This document shows positions 1 through 5,476 of a DNA stretch of 5,476 nucleotides, piece by piece. This DNA is from Caryophanales bacterium UBA4100 (GTDB taxonomy: Bacteria; Bacillota; Bacilli; Paenibacillales; UBA4045): NCBI GenBank assembly GCA_002383285.1, contig DFXU01000031.1, positions 1-5,476 on the forward strand, in the 5' to 3' direction. Each line of letters opens with the position of its first letter. Within the stretch, counting starts at the first letter, position 1. The notes under the pieces were generated by a model that was not told the origin of the DNA, made no database searches, and saw only the letters and a program-made list of their open reading frames with translations. The position numbers and the translations under genes are program-made.

Positions 1-987
1 ATCAGCTAATGTGTTATTGAAGCCTGCTGTACTACCGAACCAATCGTGGGTAGATCCCCCGATATTGTCAGTGAGCAGCGTTTCCCTTGCACTACCGCCA
101 CGTGTGAAGATTTCTTTATCAATCAAGCCTTCTGCGTACCACTGTGATAAATTCGCCATACCTTCCTTGTATGAAGGATCAAGCGGTCCATACTTGACTT
201 CCTCTCCATCGATATAGAAATCATTCTTCGCATCCCATAAGGAGAGTAAGAAGTAAATGCCAAATCCGGTAGCTCCGTGAAAATATGGAATCTCATCGGC
301 CTTACCATTCTTATTCGGATCCTTCTCCTTAAACGCTGTCAGCACGGCGTAGTAATCGTCAACCGTTTTAGGCGTCTCCATACCGACTGCTTCGAGCCAG
401 TCATTACGAAGGAACCAGCCTGTCGCTGCCGCTCCATCAGGCGTGAATGGAACATAATACATATTACCATCTGCAGCTGTAGCAATCTTACGAACATCTG
501 GATGCTCCTCCAAGAAAGCCTTCAGGTTAGGTGCATGCTCGTCGATAAGCTCGTTTAACGGAACGAATGCTCCCTCTGCGCCAAATTTATCGAAGTTTAC
601 TTTACTTGATCTCACAATATCTGATAGATCATTCGTTGCCATCATTAGGTTGAAAATTTCCTTTGTGTCCGTTACATTCTTCGAAACAGAGCCCTTCAAT
701 GACACATTCGTCAGCTCTGCGATCTTCTTGAAGGCTGCCCAATCATCATTATAGGGAATACCATCAACAATGAGGTGAATCGATAGTTCAATCGGCTCCT
801 CACTTGCCAAGGATCCCTTCGCATCCTCTGTGTTCGTTGTTGTAGCATCATCTGGTGCAGGTGTTTGTTGATTATTCTCGACGTTGTTGTCAATATTATT
901 AGCACCATTGTTGCCACACGCTGCAAGAATAGTTAAAACCATGATTACCGACAATACTACGAATATCAGCTTTCTCTTCTTTATCAT
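1..987 (-). CDS. Extracellular solute-binding lipoprotein of a carbohydrate ABC importer (LplA/YtcQ-like), C-terminus cut by window edge
   Basis: The open frame runs from ATG at 987 to the left edge with no stop, giving 329 residues. Relatives are usually about 500-560 residues, so roughly the last third lies outside the window. The start MIKKRK is followed by a hydrophobic segment (about residues 7-22) and a lipobox L21-A22-A23-C24, so the mature protein should be lipid-anchored at Cys24 on the outer face of the membrane. Residues 25-60 are an Asn/Thr/Asp-rich linker. The binding-protein fold begins near 65, with family-like stretches such as NDLSDIV (119-125) and GWFLRNDWL (190-198). Residues 223-232 (DPNKNGKADE) form an EF-hand-like calcium loop as in the alginate-binding proteins AlgQ1/AlgQ2. 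It follows two permease genes, so it most likely captures an oligosaccharide for them. The ligand is unknown. The family call is firm; the LplA/YtcQ label is by resemblance. Confidence 0.93.
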   Translation of the reverse strand, partial: MIKKRKLIFVVLSVIMVLTILAACGNNGANNIDNNVENNQQTPAPDDATTTNTEDAKGSLASEEPIELSIHLIVDGIPYNDDWAAFKKIAELTNVSLKGSVSKNVTDTKEIFNLMMATNDLSDIVRSSKVNFDKFGAEGAFVPLNELIDEHAPNLKAFLEEHPDVRKIATAADGNMYYVPFTPDGAAATGWFLRNDWLEAVGMETPKTVDDYYAVLTAFKEKDPNKNGKADEIPYFHGATGFGIYFLLSLWDAKNDFYIDGEEVKYGPLDPSYKEGMANLSQWYAEGLIDKEIFTRGGSARETLLTDNIGGSTHDWFGSTAGFNNTLAD

Positions 988-997
988 TGTTTTATTT

Positions 998-1004
998 CCT
1001 CCCC
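998..1004 (-). promoter_or_regulatory. Ribosome binding site that fixes the start of the solute-binding protein
   Basis: GGGGAGG sits 10 bases upstream of ATG 987. An in-frame ATG also exists at 1014, nine codons upstream, but using it would place this Shine-Dalgarno inside the coding region and add MIIWGGNKT before the positively charged signal-peptide start. The 987 start is therefore preferred. Confidence 0.8.
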
Positions 1005-1057
1005 AAATTATCATGAACGCGCACACCTGTCGTTGCTTCGAATGCTAACCCACTCGG

Positions 1058-1068
1058 CCTCCTTTTTC
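1058..1068 (-). promoter_or_regulatory. Orphan Shine-Dalgarno-like element (possible STAB-SD type mRNA stabiliser)
   Basis: On the minus strand the sequence reads GAAAAAGGAGG, close to a perfect complement of the 16S rRNA 3' end. The only start codon at short distance is a GTG four bases on, which meets a TAG after one further codon, so no protein is made from it. It lies about 70 bases upstream of the binding-protein ATG, which has its own Shine-Dalgarno. The cry3A STAB-SD of Bacillus thuringiensis is a known case where such a site stabilises an mRNA; the same role here is a guess. Confidence 0.35.
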
Positions 1069-1167
1069 AACCAGATGTCGACACCAGCCGGAGCTGCAGT
1101 CTTATATTTAAACAAGATACATCAACCTCATGCACCCTGAATGAACCCTGAATCAACGCCAATTCCA

Positions 1168-2040
1168 CTAGCCCTTTAAGGAACCAATCATGACACCCTT
1201 AACAAAGAACTTCTGTATAAAAGGGTATACGATAATAATCGGTAATATCGAAACGATAATTGTTGCGTAGATGACGGTTTCCTGTGAGAACGATTGTGCG
1301 GTGTCGGACATAGCCATCATGTCATCGGTCGGCTTCATCTCTACAACCAGCTTCTTCAGCAGGACCTGAAGTGGTATTAAATGTTCATCTCGCAGCAGCA
1401 CCATCGCCCAGAAGAAGGAATTCCATCGACCTACTGCATAGAAGAGTGAGATAGCAACCAGAGCCGGAACCGATAAAGGCAAGTAGATCTTCATCAGTAT
1501 TTGTACATCTGTCGCTCCATCGACCTTCGCCGCCTCCTCCATCTCATCTGGAATGGATTGGAAGAACGTGCGGAGTACGATAACCAGCCAGGTTGATACG
1601 GCGAAGGCGATGATAATCGAGGTCCGAGTGTTCATAAGCCCTAACTCGTTGATGTTCAAGAACATCGGAATCATACCTGCACTGAATAGCATAGTGAAGG
1701 CAATCATGAAGCTAACTGCCGTACGCCCCATTAATCGTTTCTTCGAGAGTGGGTAAGCACCTAACAGTGTGAACAGTACATTAACCGCGGTTCCAACAAC
1801 GGTATAGAACACCGTATTGGCATATGCGATCCACAACCCTTGCTCACCAAGCACTCGTCGATACGATTCGAATGTCAGATCCTTAGGTAATAACAGCACC
1901 TTACCTGTCACGACCGCCTCAGATGAGCTCATCGAGGCAGCAAGAACATATAGGAATGGGTATAAGGTTACAAAACCCAGCACCGCTAAGAAGATATAAT
2001 TAAATGTGTAAAAAATTTGCTCACCCTTCGTTGCTTTCAT
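1168..2040 (-). CDS. ytcP: Carbohydrate ABC transporter permease, YtcP/LplC type (CUT1 family, MalG-like partner)
   Basis: This 290-residue integral membrane protein is complete, from ATG at 2040 to TAG at 1168-1170. It forms half of the membrane channel of a CUT1 sugar importer. Hydrophobic segments lie at about 10-35, 72-97, 108-128, 141-160, 190-208 and 255-276, giving the usual six. The cytoplasmic ABC-interaction (EAA) loop is clear at 169-188: E169-A-A, D174-G-A, then I185-Y-L-P188. The C-terminus, YPFIQKFFVKG then MIGSLKG, is typical of this family. The start follows the upstream permease stop by 10 bases, and its Shine-Dalgarno AGGTGA begins inside that stop codon, so the two genes are probably translationally coupled. 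The symbol denotes the family; strict orthology with B. subtilis YtcP was not tested. Confidence 0.96.
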   Translation of the reverse strand: MKATKGEQIFYTFNYIFLAVLGFVTLYPFLYVLAASMSSSEAVVTGKVLLLPKDLTFESYRRVLGEQGLWIAYANTVFYTVVGTAVNVLFTLLGAYPLSKKRLMGRTAVSFMIAFTMLFSAGMIPMFLNINELGLMNTRTSIIIAFAVSTWLVIVLRTFFQSIPDEMEEAAKVDGATDVQILMKIYLPLSVPALVAISLFYAVGRWNSFFWAMVLLRDEHLIPLQVLLKKLVVEMKPTDDMMAMSDTAQSFSQETVIYATIIVSILPIIIVYPFIQKFFVKGVMIGSLKG

Positions 2041-2050
2041 AACGCTTCAC

Positions 2051-2962
2051 CTACCATATCCCGTTTCCGGTAAATTTTTTGCTCATCCGATTGACGATTA
2101 TAACTAAAACTAGCCCGACTACTGAATTGAACAATCCGACTGCAGTCGCCATATCATAACGCCCTTCCACAATTCCGGAACGGTACACATAGGTGCTAAT
2201 GATATCCGCCGTTTCATAGGTAGCTGGCTGGTACAATAAGATAACCGCTTCATATCCAACCTCCAGCAGATCACCGACACGCAGGATGAGTAATATCATG
2301 ATGGTTGGTAGTAAGCCGGGCAATGTGATGTGCCAAACCTGCTTCCACTTGTTCGCCCCATCTATCTTTGCAGCCTCATACAACTCCGGATTAATGCCCG
2401 ATAGGGCCGCGATATATATAATGGCGCCAAAGCCAACACCCTGCCAAATATTCATGGTAATAAAGATCGTTCGGAAGTACTCAGGTATGACTAGAAAATA
2501 TAGCTTCTCGAAGCCAAGCTTGTCTAGGATAATATTCAACAAGCCGTTATAAGGGGATAGGAAGTTAGTAACCACACCCGTAATAATGACGATAGATAAA
2601 AAATACGGTAGGTACGTAAGCGTTTGCACGGTCCTCTTAAAAATCTGGTTCTTCACTTCATTCAACAATAAGGCAAGAATGATGGGAGCCGGGAAAGCGA
2701 ATAGAATACTATAAAAGCTAATGAATACGGTGTTCTTTAATGTTCGGAAAAAGTAATGACCTTCGAAATAGGCTTGGAAGTGCTTCAAGCCTACCCAGGG
2801 ACTCTCCGCAATTCCCCGATATAAGCTGTAATCCTTGAAGGCAATTTGAAGCCCGTACATCGGTTTATATAGAAAGATAATGTACCAGGCAATGAATGGG
2901 ATCAACATAAAATACAAGTAGCGATCCCGCTTGAGTTTGGCAACAAGCTTTGTGCTGTCCAT
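2051..2962 (-). CDS. lplB: Carbohydrate ABC transporter permease, LplB/YteP type (CUT1 family, MalF-like partner)
   Basis: This 303-residue inner-membrane permease is complete, from ATG at 2962 to TAG at 2051-2053. A basic N-terminus (KLKRDR, 9-14) precedes the first membrane segment (about 15-32). The following stretch YKPMYGLQIAFKDY (32-45) is a hallmark of LplB-type permeases. Further hydrophobic segments lie at about 77-101, 114-134, 164-187, 215-232 and 272-291. The EAA loop is intact: E196-A-A, D201-G-A, then I212-T-L-P215. It is the first gene of the transporter operon. GGAG eight bases before the ATG serves as ribosome binding site. It would pair with the next permease and a shared MsmX-type ATPase, since no ATPase gene is visible. 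The symbol is a family name; the substrate is not determined. Confidence 0.96.
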   Translation of the reverse strand: MDSTKLVAKLKRDRYLYFMLIPFIAWYIIFLYKPMYGLQIAFKDYSLYRGIAESPWVGLKHFQAYFEGHYFFRTLKNTVFISFYSILFAFPAPIILALLLNEVKNQIFKRTVQTLTYLPYFLSIVIITGVVTNFLSPYNGLLNIILDKLGFEKLYFLVIPEYFRTIFITMNIWQGVGFGAIIYIAALSGINPELYEAAKIDGANKWKQVWHITLPGLLPTIMILLILRVGDLLEVGYEAVILLYQPATYETADIISTYVYRSGIVEGRYDMATAVGLFNSVVGLVLVIIVNRMSKKFTGNGIW

Positions 2963-3058
2963 GATGGCAACTCCAATCTTCTCTTTATTTACTCGACATT
3001 ACCATCCAAATTGACCTGCCGTATATCAACAATTCTCAGATCATCAACATAATCACGG

Positions 3059-3067
3059 ATAATACCA
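3059..3067 (-). promoter_or_regulatory. Candidate extended -10 promoter of the transporter operon
   Basis: The minus strand reads TGGTATTAT, that is TGn followed by TATTAT, one base from the TATAAT consensus. The -35 region is poor: TTATTA at 18-base spacing (3083-3088) matches TTGACA at only three positions. A weak -35 is common at promoters that need an activator such as an AraC-family protein. The expected start of transcription is near 3052. A weaker alternative, TTGATG with TATACG 16 bases on, lies downstream. Confidence 0.45.
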
Positions 3068-3097
3068 TCACCACTTTTTGAGTAATAACCATTTCTC

Positions 3098-3111
3098 TGT
3101 AATCGCTTCCA
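3098..3111. promoter_or_regulatory. Candidate cre box (CcpA catabolite control site)
   Basis: The plus strand reads TGTAATCGCTTCCA, matching every fixed position of the cre pattern TGTAANCGNTNNCA. The reverse strand, read one base further as TTGGAAGCGATTACA, fits WTGNAANCGNWWNCA. It lies between the regulator terminator and the permease gene, where catabolite control of a sugar importer would be expected. Its centre is about 52 bases upstream of the start of transcription predicted from the extended -10. Confidence 0.65.
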
Positions 3112-3129
3112 AACCTTGATATTGAGCAC

Positions 3130-3162
3130 AAAAAACCATCAGAGTTAATCGCTCTAATGGTT
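3130..3162 (-). terminator. Rho-independent terminator of the AraC regulator gene
   Basis: On the minus strand an 11-bp stem (arms at 3152-3162 and 3134-3144, one G-U pair) with a 7-base loop leads into a run of six T residues. It lies 24 bases after the regulator stop codon. There is no matching T run on the plus strand, so it works for the regulator direction only. It should separate the regulator transcript from the transporter operon. Confidence 0.88.
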
Positions 3163-3169
3163 ATATAGG

Positions 3170-3183
3170 TAGATATATATCTA
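3170..3183. repeat. 14-bp perfect AT-rich palindrome after the regulator stop
   Basis: TAGATATATATCTA is its own reverse complement and sits between the regulator stop codon and the terminator. It could form a small extra hairpin in the 3' end of the transcript or be an operator. Its simple TA core also makes chance possible. Confidence 0.4.
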
Positions 3184-3186
3184 GCT

Positions 3187-5373
3187 TTATTCCGATTTTC
3201 GAAAGTACTGTCCAGGTGAGACCCCTTCATACTTCTTGAAGATGCGGATGAAGGTATTCACATGGTTAAATCCAACGCGCTCACCGATCTCATTAACGGT
3301 CAATCGATGATTACTATTGTATATTTCCTTGGCTTTATTCACTCTATACAAATTCAAGTAGTCTTTATAATTTTCCCCTACATAATTTTTGAACAGAATA
3401 CTGATGTATCCTGGGGAGAAGTTAAATTGCTCGGCCAAATCCGTGAGCGAGATATCGCGATCATAATGATCGTGTACGAAAGCAATCATCTCATCCGCAA
3501 TACTATTATCTGTTTCTTCCGCAACCTGCACAAGCTTACTAATCAGAACATGGAATATACGCTGGATCTTCTCCAATATTTGCTGTGCATTCTCGCATTT
3601 TTTTAGTTCTGTCTCATGGGTAGACCCCTCACCAAAGATATCGATTTCGGATTTACTTGCTTGCTGCATCACACGATGAACCGTACCAATGATCGCGGAG
3701 ATAAATTTAGACAATGACTCCCCATCTATGGTCCGCTCGCTAAAGTTTAATTGGAATAATCGTTGGAGAACAACGTTGACCTGAACCTCTTTACCTTGAA
3801 TACAATAGCTAATTAAATCCCGTTCTAGGTCTAGTGGGTAGATGTAGCTAGTTTCCTGCAAAGAGCCTAAGTCATTCGTTGTAATCACGGTTCTCTTATC
3901 TATGGCAAATCTATAATCAAGGAGCTGAAAAGCAGAGTACAGTGAATGTTCCATCTCGTATGCACTTGGTACAGATTGTCCAATCGCTGCAACAATTCTG
4001 ATCTCGAATTCAATCTCGATCGTCGACAATGATTGGGAAATCCATTTCTTCATCAACGCTATCTCGGTTTCCTGCATGATCAGCACATAACGCTTATAAT
4101 CCCACTCGACAAGCTGGCAATAAGCGAATTGATTCAACTGCTCCTCGATTAATCTCATGGTTTGGGTTTTAATTTCCTGAATAGCATCCTTTGTGAACTG
4201 ATCGTCTAGCAGCTGGTCCTCTACAAACTCCAGTACAATAACCGACAAGGACTGTTCCAACCCGTGTAGCTCGTATAAGCTGATTCCCTCTGCGATCTGC
4301 TCGTGATGCGCCATTCCACCTAATAAATCCCGCAAAAACTTGTGCTTTAGTGATAATCGATTATTTTGCAGCATCTCTGTCAGGCTCTTGTTGACCTCTT
4401 TCATCTTAATCGCCGATTCCTTAATGAATGAGAACTCATCCTGATCGTGATGCTCCTCATCCCCTCTCATCACATTGACAATACTTCGGATCGGCTTATA
4501 CATATTTCTAGCAGCAAAAAAGGACAGCACTATACCGAACAATAGCAGAATAATATAAATTTGCGCGGTATCTGCAATTAATGGAAAAAGCTTGTTCTGA
4601 ATGGCATTGCGTGGTGTTACATAGGAATAAACGACATCCGACAGCACTCTAGAATGTTCGCGGTGGACGTTATATTCCGAGTCCGATTGTTCGCGGAGAA
4701 GCTCATCCCCACCTACTTGTATTAATGGCAGATCAAATCTTATTAATGAAAACCCAGTTTGCTTAGAATCCAATTGTGGCAGCACATCTTCAACGTAGAA
4801 CAGGATGTAGAATATAAATTGAACCTCGTAAATTTTCTCTTTCTTCACCATGACCATTAATTCACCCGATGTCGTATGCACGGTTTCAGGAATTACAAAT
4901 ATATCGGTTTGATTGCTTTCAATGTAAGCTTCAACATCTTTAACGATTGGTTCTGTTAATCCCCATTTGGTATAATAGCTGCTTAATTGCATCGTTCCTT
5001 GACTCGAGATGACCAAATCGTCTGATTTTTTCACAATATCCAGACTAAATCCGAAATCATTAAACGCCTGTGTACGTTTAACCAAGTTATTGTAAACTCT
5101 CGTAATGTTGTAATAATCCCGACTCCGATCCCTCGCATACATCGTTAATTCTTCTGAGCTGGTGAACTGGTTGATTAAATTTAAAGCCACTGTAAATTTC
5201 GTGTCAATACGTTCTTGCGCTTGCCTTAGAAACATCCGTTGGTTGTTCCTAAGCTCCAATTCTCCGATTTGATTATGCTTATAGAAGAACACGGCAGAAC
5301 CAATCAGTGTGTATAGCAGGACAATGACGATATATATAATGAATAATTTCCGGAATACTTTTCTCTTTTTCAT
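3187..5373 (-). CDS. Membrane-bound AraC-family transcriptional regulator with extracellular sensor domain (YtdP/YesS-like)
   Basis: The 728-residue protein runs from ATG at 5373 to TAA at 3187-3189. A basic start (MKKRKVFRK) leads into membrane segment 1 (about 9-31). An outer region of about 240 residues (32-270), probably a Cache-like sensor fold, follows, then membrane segment 2 (about 271-289). Residues 290-335 resemble a HAMP-type linker (MYKPIRSIVNVM). The middle region (about 375-500) resembles the degenerate GGDEF-like module of YesN-type regulators. The C-terminal AraC DNA-binding domain (about 625-726) has two helix-turn-helix units: 641-663 (ISLTDLAEQFNFSPGYIS) and 691-715 (LTVNEIGERVGF...FIRIFKKYEG), ending SPGQY. 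No receiver or kinase domain is present, so it should act as a one-component membrane sensor, most likely on the permease operon. The ribosome site is a weak GGGGG only four bases from the ATG. No better in-frame start was found. Confidence 0.95.
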   Translation of the reverse strand: MKKRKVFRKLFIIYIVIVLLYTLIGSAVFFYKHNQIGELELRNNQRMFLRQAQERIDTKFTVALNLINQFTSSEELTMYARDRSRDYYNITRVYNNLVKRTQAFNDFGFSLDIVKKSDDLVISSQGTMQLSSYYTKWGLTEPIVKDVEAYIESNQTDIFVIPETVHTTSGELMVMVKKEKIYEVQFIFYILFYVEDVLPQLDSKQTGFSLIRFDLPLIQVGGDELLREQSDSEYNVHREHSRVLSDVVYSYVTPRNAIQNKLFPLIADTAQIYIILLLFGIVLSFFAARNMYKPIRSIVNVMRGDEEHHDQDEFSFIKESAIKMKEVNKSLTEMLQNNRLSLKHKFLRDLLGGMAHHEQIAEGISLYELHGLEQSLSVIVLEFVEDQLLDDQFTKDAIQEIKTQTMRLIEEQLNQFAYCQLVEWDYKRYVLIMQETEIALMKKWISQSLSTIEIEFEIRIVAAIGQSVPSAYEMEHSLYSAFQLLDYRFAIDKRTVITTNDLGSLQETSYIYPLDLERDLISYCIQGKEVQVNVVLQRLFQLNFSERTIDGESLSKFISAIIGTVHRVMQQASKSEIDIFGEGSTHETELKKCENAQQILEKIQRIFHVLISKLVQVAEETDNSIADEMIAFVHDHYDRDISLTDLAEQFNFSPGYISILFKNYVGENYKDYLNLYRVNKAKEIYNSNHRLTVNEIGERVGFNHVNTFIRIFKKYEGVSPGQYFRKSE

Positions 5374-5406
5374 AGTTCCCCCAGTTTTCCGTAGGTAATC
5401 GTAGAC

Positions 5407-5426
5407 ATAATGATATTTCTCATTAT
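5407..5426. repeat. 7-bp inverted repeat over the regulator transcription start (possible operator)
   Basis: Perfect 7-base arms ATAATGA (5407-5413) and TCATTAT (5420-5426) are separated by six bases. One arm overlaps the last bases of the -10 element and the other lies just downstream of the predicted start. It could be an operator for autoregulation or repression, or a weak hairpin at the mRNA 5' end. Confidence 0.45.
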
Positions 5427-5433
5427 TGTATCA
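5425..5433 (-). promoter_or_regulatory. Candidate extended -10 promoter of the regulator gene
   Basis: The minus strand reads TGATACAAT, that is TGn plus TACAAT, one base from TATAAT. No good -35 is found at normal spacing, which extended -10 promoters can tolerate. Transcription should start near 5418, leaving a leader of about 45 bases before the ATG. Confidence 0.55.
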
Positions 5434-5476
5434 TAGGATGCAAACACCGTAGCCCTTAATTGATAGGACACTGAAT

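Larger units (their letters stand above)
988..1167 (-). other. 180-base gap between second permease and binding-protein gene (mRNA leader, no clear promoter or terminator)
   Basis: This gap is long compared with the 10-base gap between the two permease genes. I found no stem followed by a T run and no convincing -35/-10 pair, so the binding-protein gene is probably read through from the permease promoter. The gap contains a direct repeat of ACCCTGAAT (plus strand, 1134-1142 and 1145-1153, 11-base period) just after the permease stop. It also holds a short hairpin CAGC-TCCG-GCTG (1085-1096), whose loop is of the UNCG type in RNA, and a strong Shine-Dalgarno-like sequence at 1058-1067. It may be a leader that raises or stabilises the binding-protein part of the transcript; that is inference. 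Confidence 0.5.
2963..3129 (-). other. Upstream control region of the transporter operon
   Basis: This stretch between the regulator terminator and the permease ATG has no credible gene. It holds the cre-like box (3098-3111) and the extended -10 candidate (3059-3067), listed separately. If transcription starts near 3052 the permease mRNA has a leader of about 90 bases. This is where the AraC regulator would be expected to bind, but I cannot identify its operator. Confidence 0.6.
5374..5476 (-). other. Leader and promoter region of the regulator gene
   Basis: The 103 bases upstream of the regulator carry an extended -10 element and an inverted repeat, listed separately, and a short predicted leader of about 45 bases. 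No gene is visible here. The neighbour to the right is outside the window. Confidence 0.55.

Noticed and set aside
11..558. Plus- and minus-strand ORFs (68, 61 and 93 codons) near the left edge
   Set aside because: They lie in other frames of the solute-binding protein, whose own frame is open across the whole 987 bases and reads as a clear family member.
1134..1153. Two copies of ACCCTGAAT with an 11-base period after the second permease
   Set aside because: Only two short copies are present and nothing links them to a promoter or a known regulator. Recorded in the gap annotation but not claimed as an operator.
988..1167. Separate promoter for the binding-protein gene
   Set aside because: TATAAG is present, but the nearest -35-like TTGATG is only 13 bases away and there is no extended -10, so a promoter cannot be supported.
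2286..2552. 88-codon plus-strand ORF inside the first permease
   Set aside because: It is antisense to the conserved permease core including the EAA loop. No credible homology or promoter is visible.
3009..3034. AATTG-N16-CAATT dyad in the permease leader
   Set aside because: Five-base AT-rich arms at this distance are expected by chance. No second copy was found to support an operator.
3036..3230. 64-codon minus-strand ORF between regulator and permease
   Set aside because: It runs through the terminator hairpin, the palindrome and the cre box, overlaps the regulator 3' end in another frame, and has no family-like features.
3262..3606. 114-codon plus-strand ORF inside the regulator gene
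   Set aside because: It is antisense to the conserved AraC DNA-binding region and has no supporting context, so it is a shadow of the real gene.

Overview
The window looks like chromosomal DNA from a low-to-mid GC Gram-positive of the Bacillales, most likely Paenibacillus or a close relative. The evidence is Bacillus-type Shine-Dalgarno sites, a lipoprotein solute-binding protein, LplB- and YtcP-type sugar permeases, and a membrane-bound AraC-family regulator of the YtdP/YesS kind. I inferred this from protein style and could not run a search. All four recognised genes lie on the minus strand, so the map reads from right to left.

Right to left: a short leader (5374-5476) holds an extended -10 promoter and a 7-bp inverted repeat over its start region. 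It is followed by a 728-residue two-membrane-segment AraC regulator (5373-3187). After the regulator stop come a 14-bp AT palindrome and a strong intrinsic terminator (3130-3162). The rest of that gap (2963-3129) holds a very good candidate CcpA/cre box and an extended -10 promoter candidate. Then come an LplB-type permease (2962-2051), a YtcP-type permease 10 bases later (2040-1168), a 180-base gap, and a lipoprotein solute-binding protein (987-1) that runs off the left edge with 329 residues present.

Together these read as one carbohydrate uptake module. The lipoprotein would capture an oligosaccharide outside the cell, and the two permeases would form the channel of a CUT1-type ABC importer. 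No ATPase gene is visible, as expected for systems that borrow a shared MsmX-type ATPase. The regulator probably senses an extracellular cue through its roughly 240-residue outer domain and acts on the transporter promoter with its C-terminal DNA-binding domain. The substrate cannot be read from the sequence. Relatives in B. subtilis (YteP/YtcP/YtcQ, RhgR/YesS) make pectin- or other plant-glycan-derived oligosaccharides a reasonable guess.

I do not see an undescribed system, CRISPR array, mobile element, tRNA or rRNA. The points worth a second look are regulatory: the cre box, the dyad over the regulator promoter, and a nearly perfect Shine-Dalgarno with no usable ORF in the leader of the binding-protein gene.
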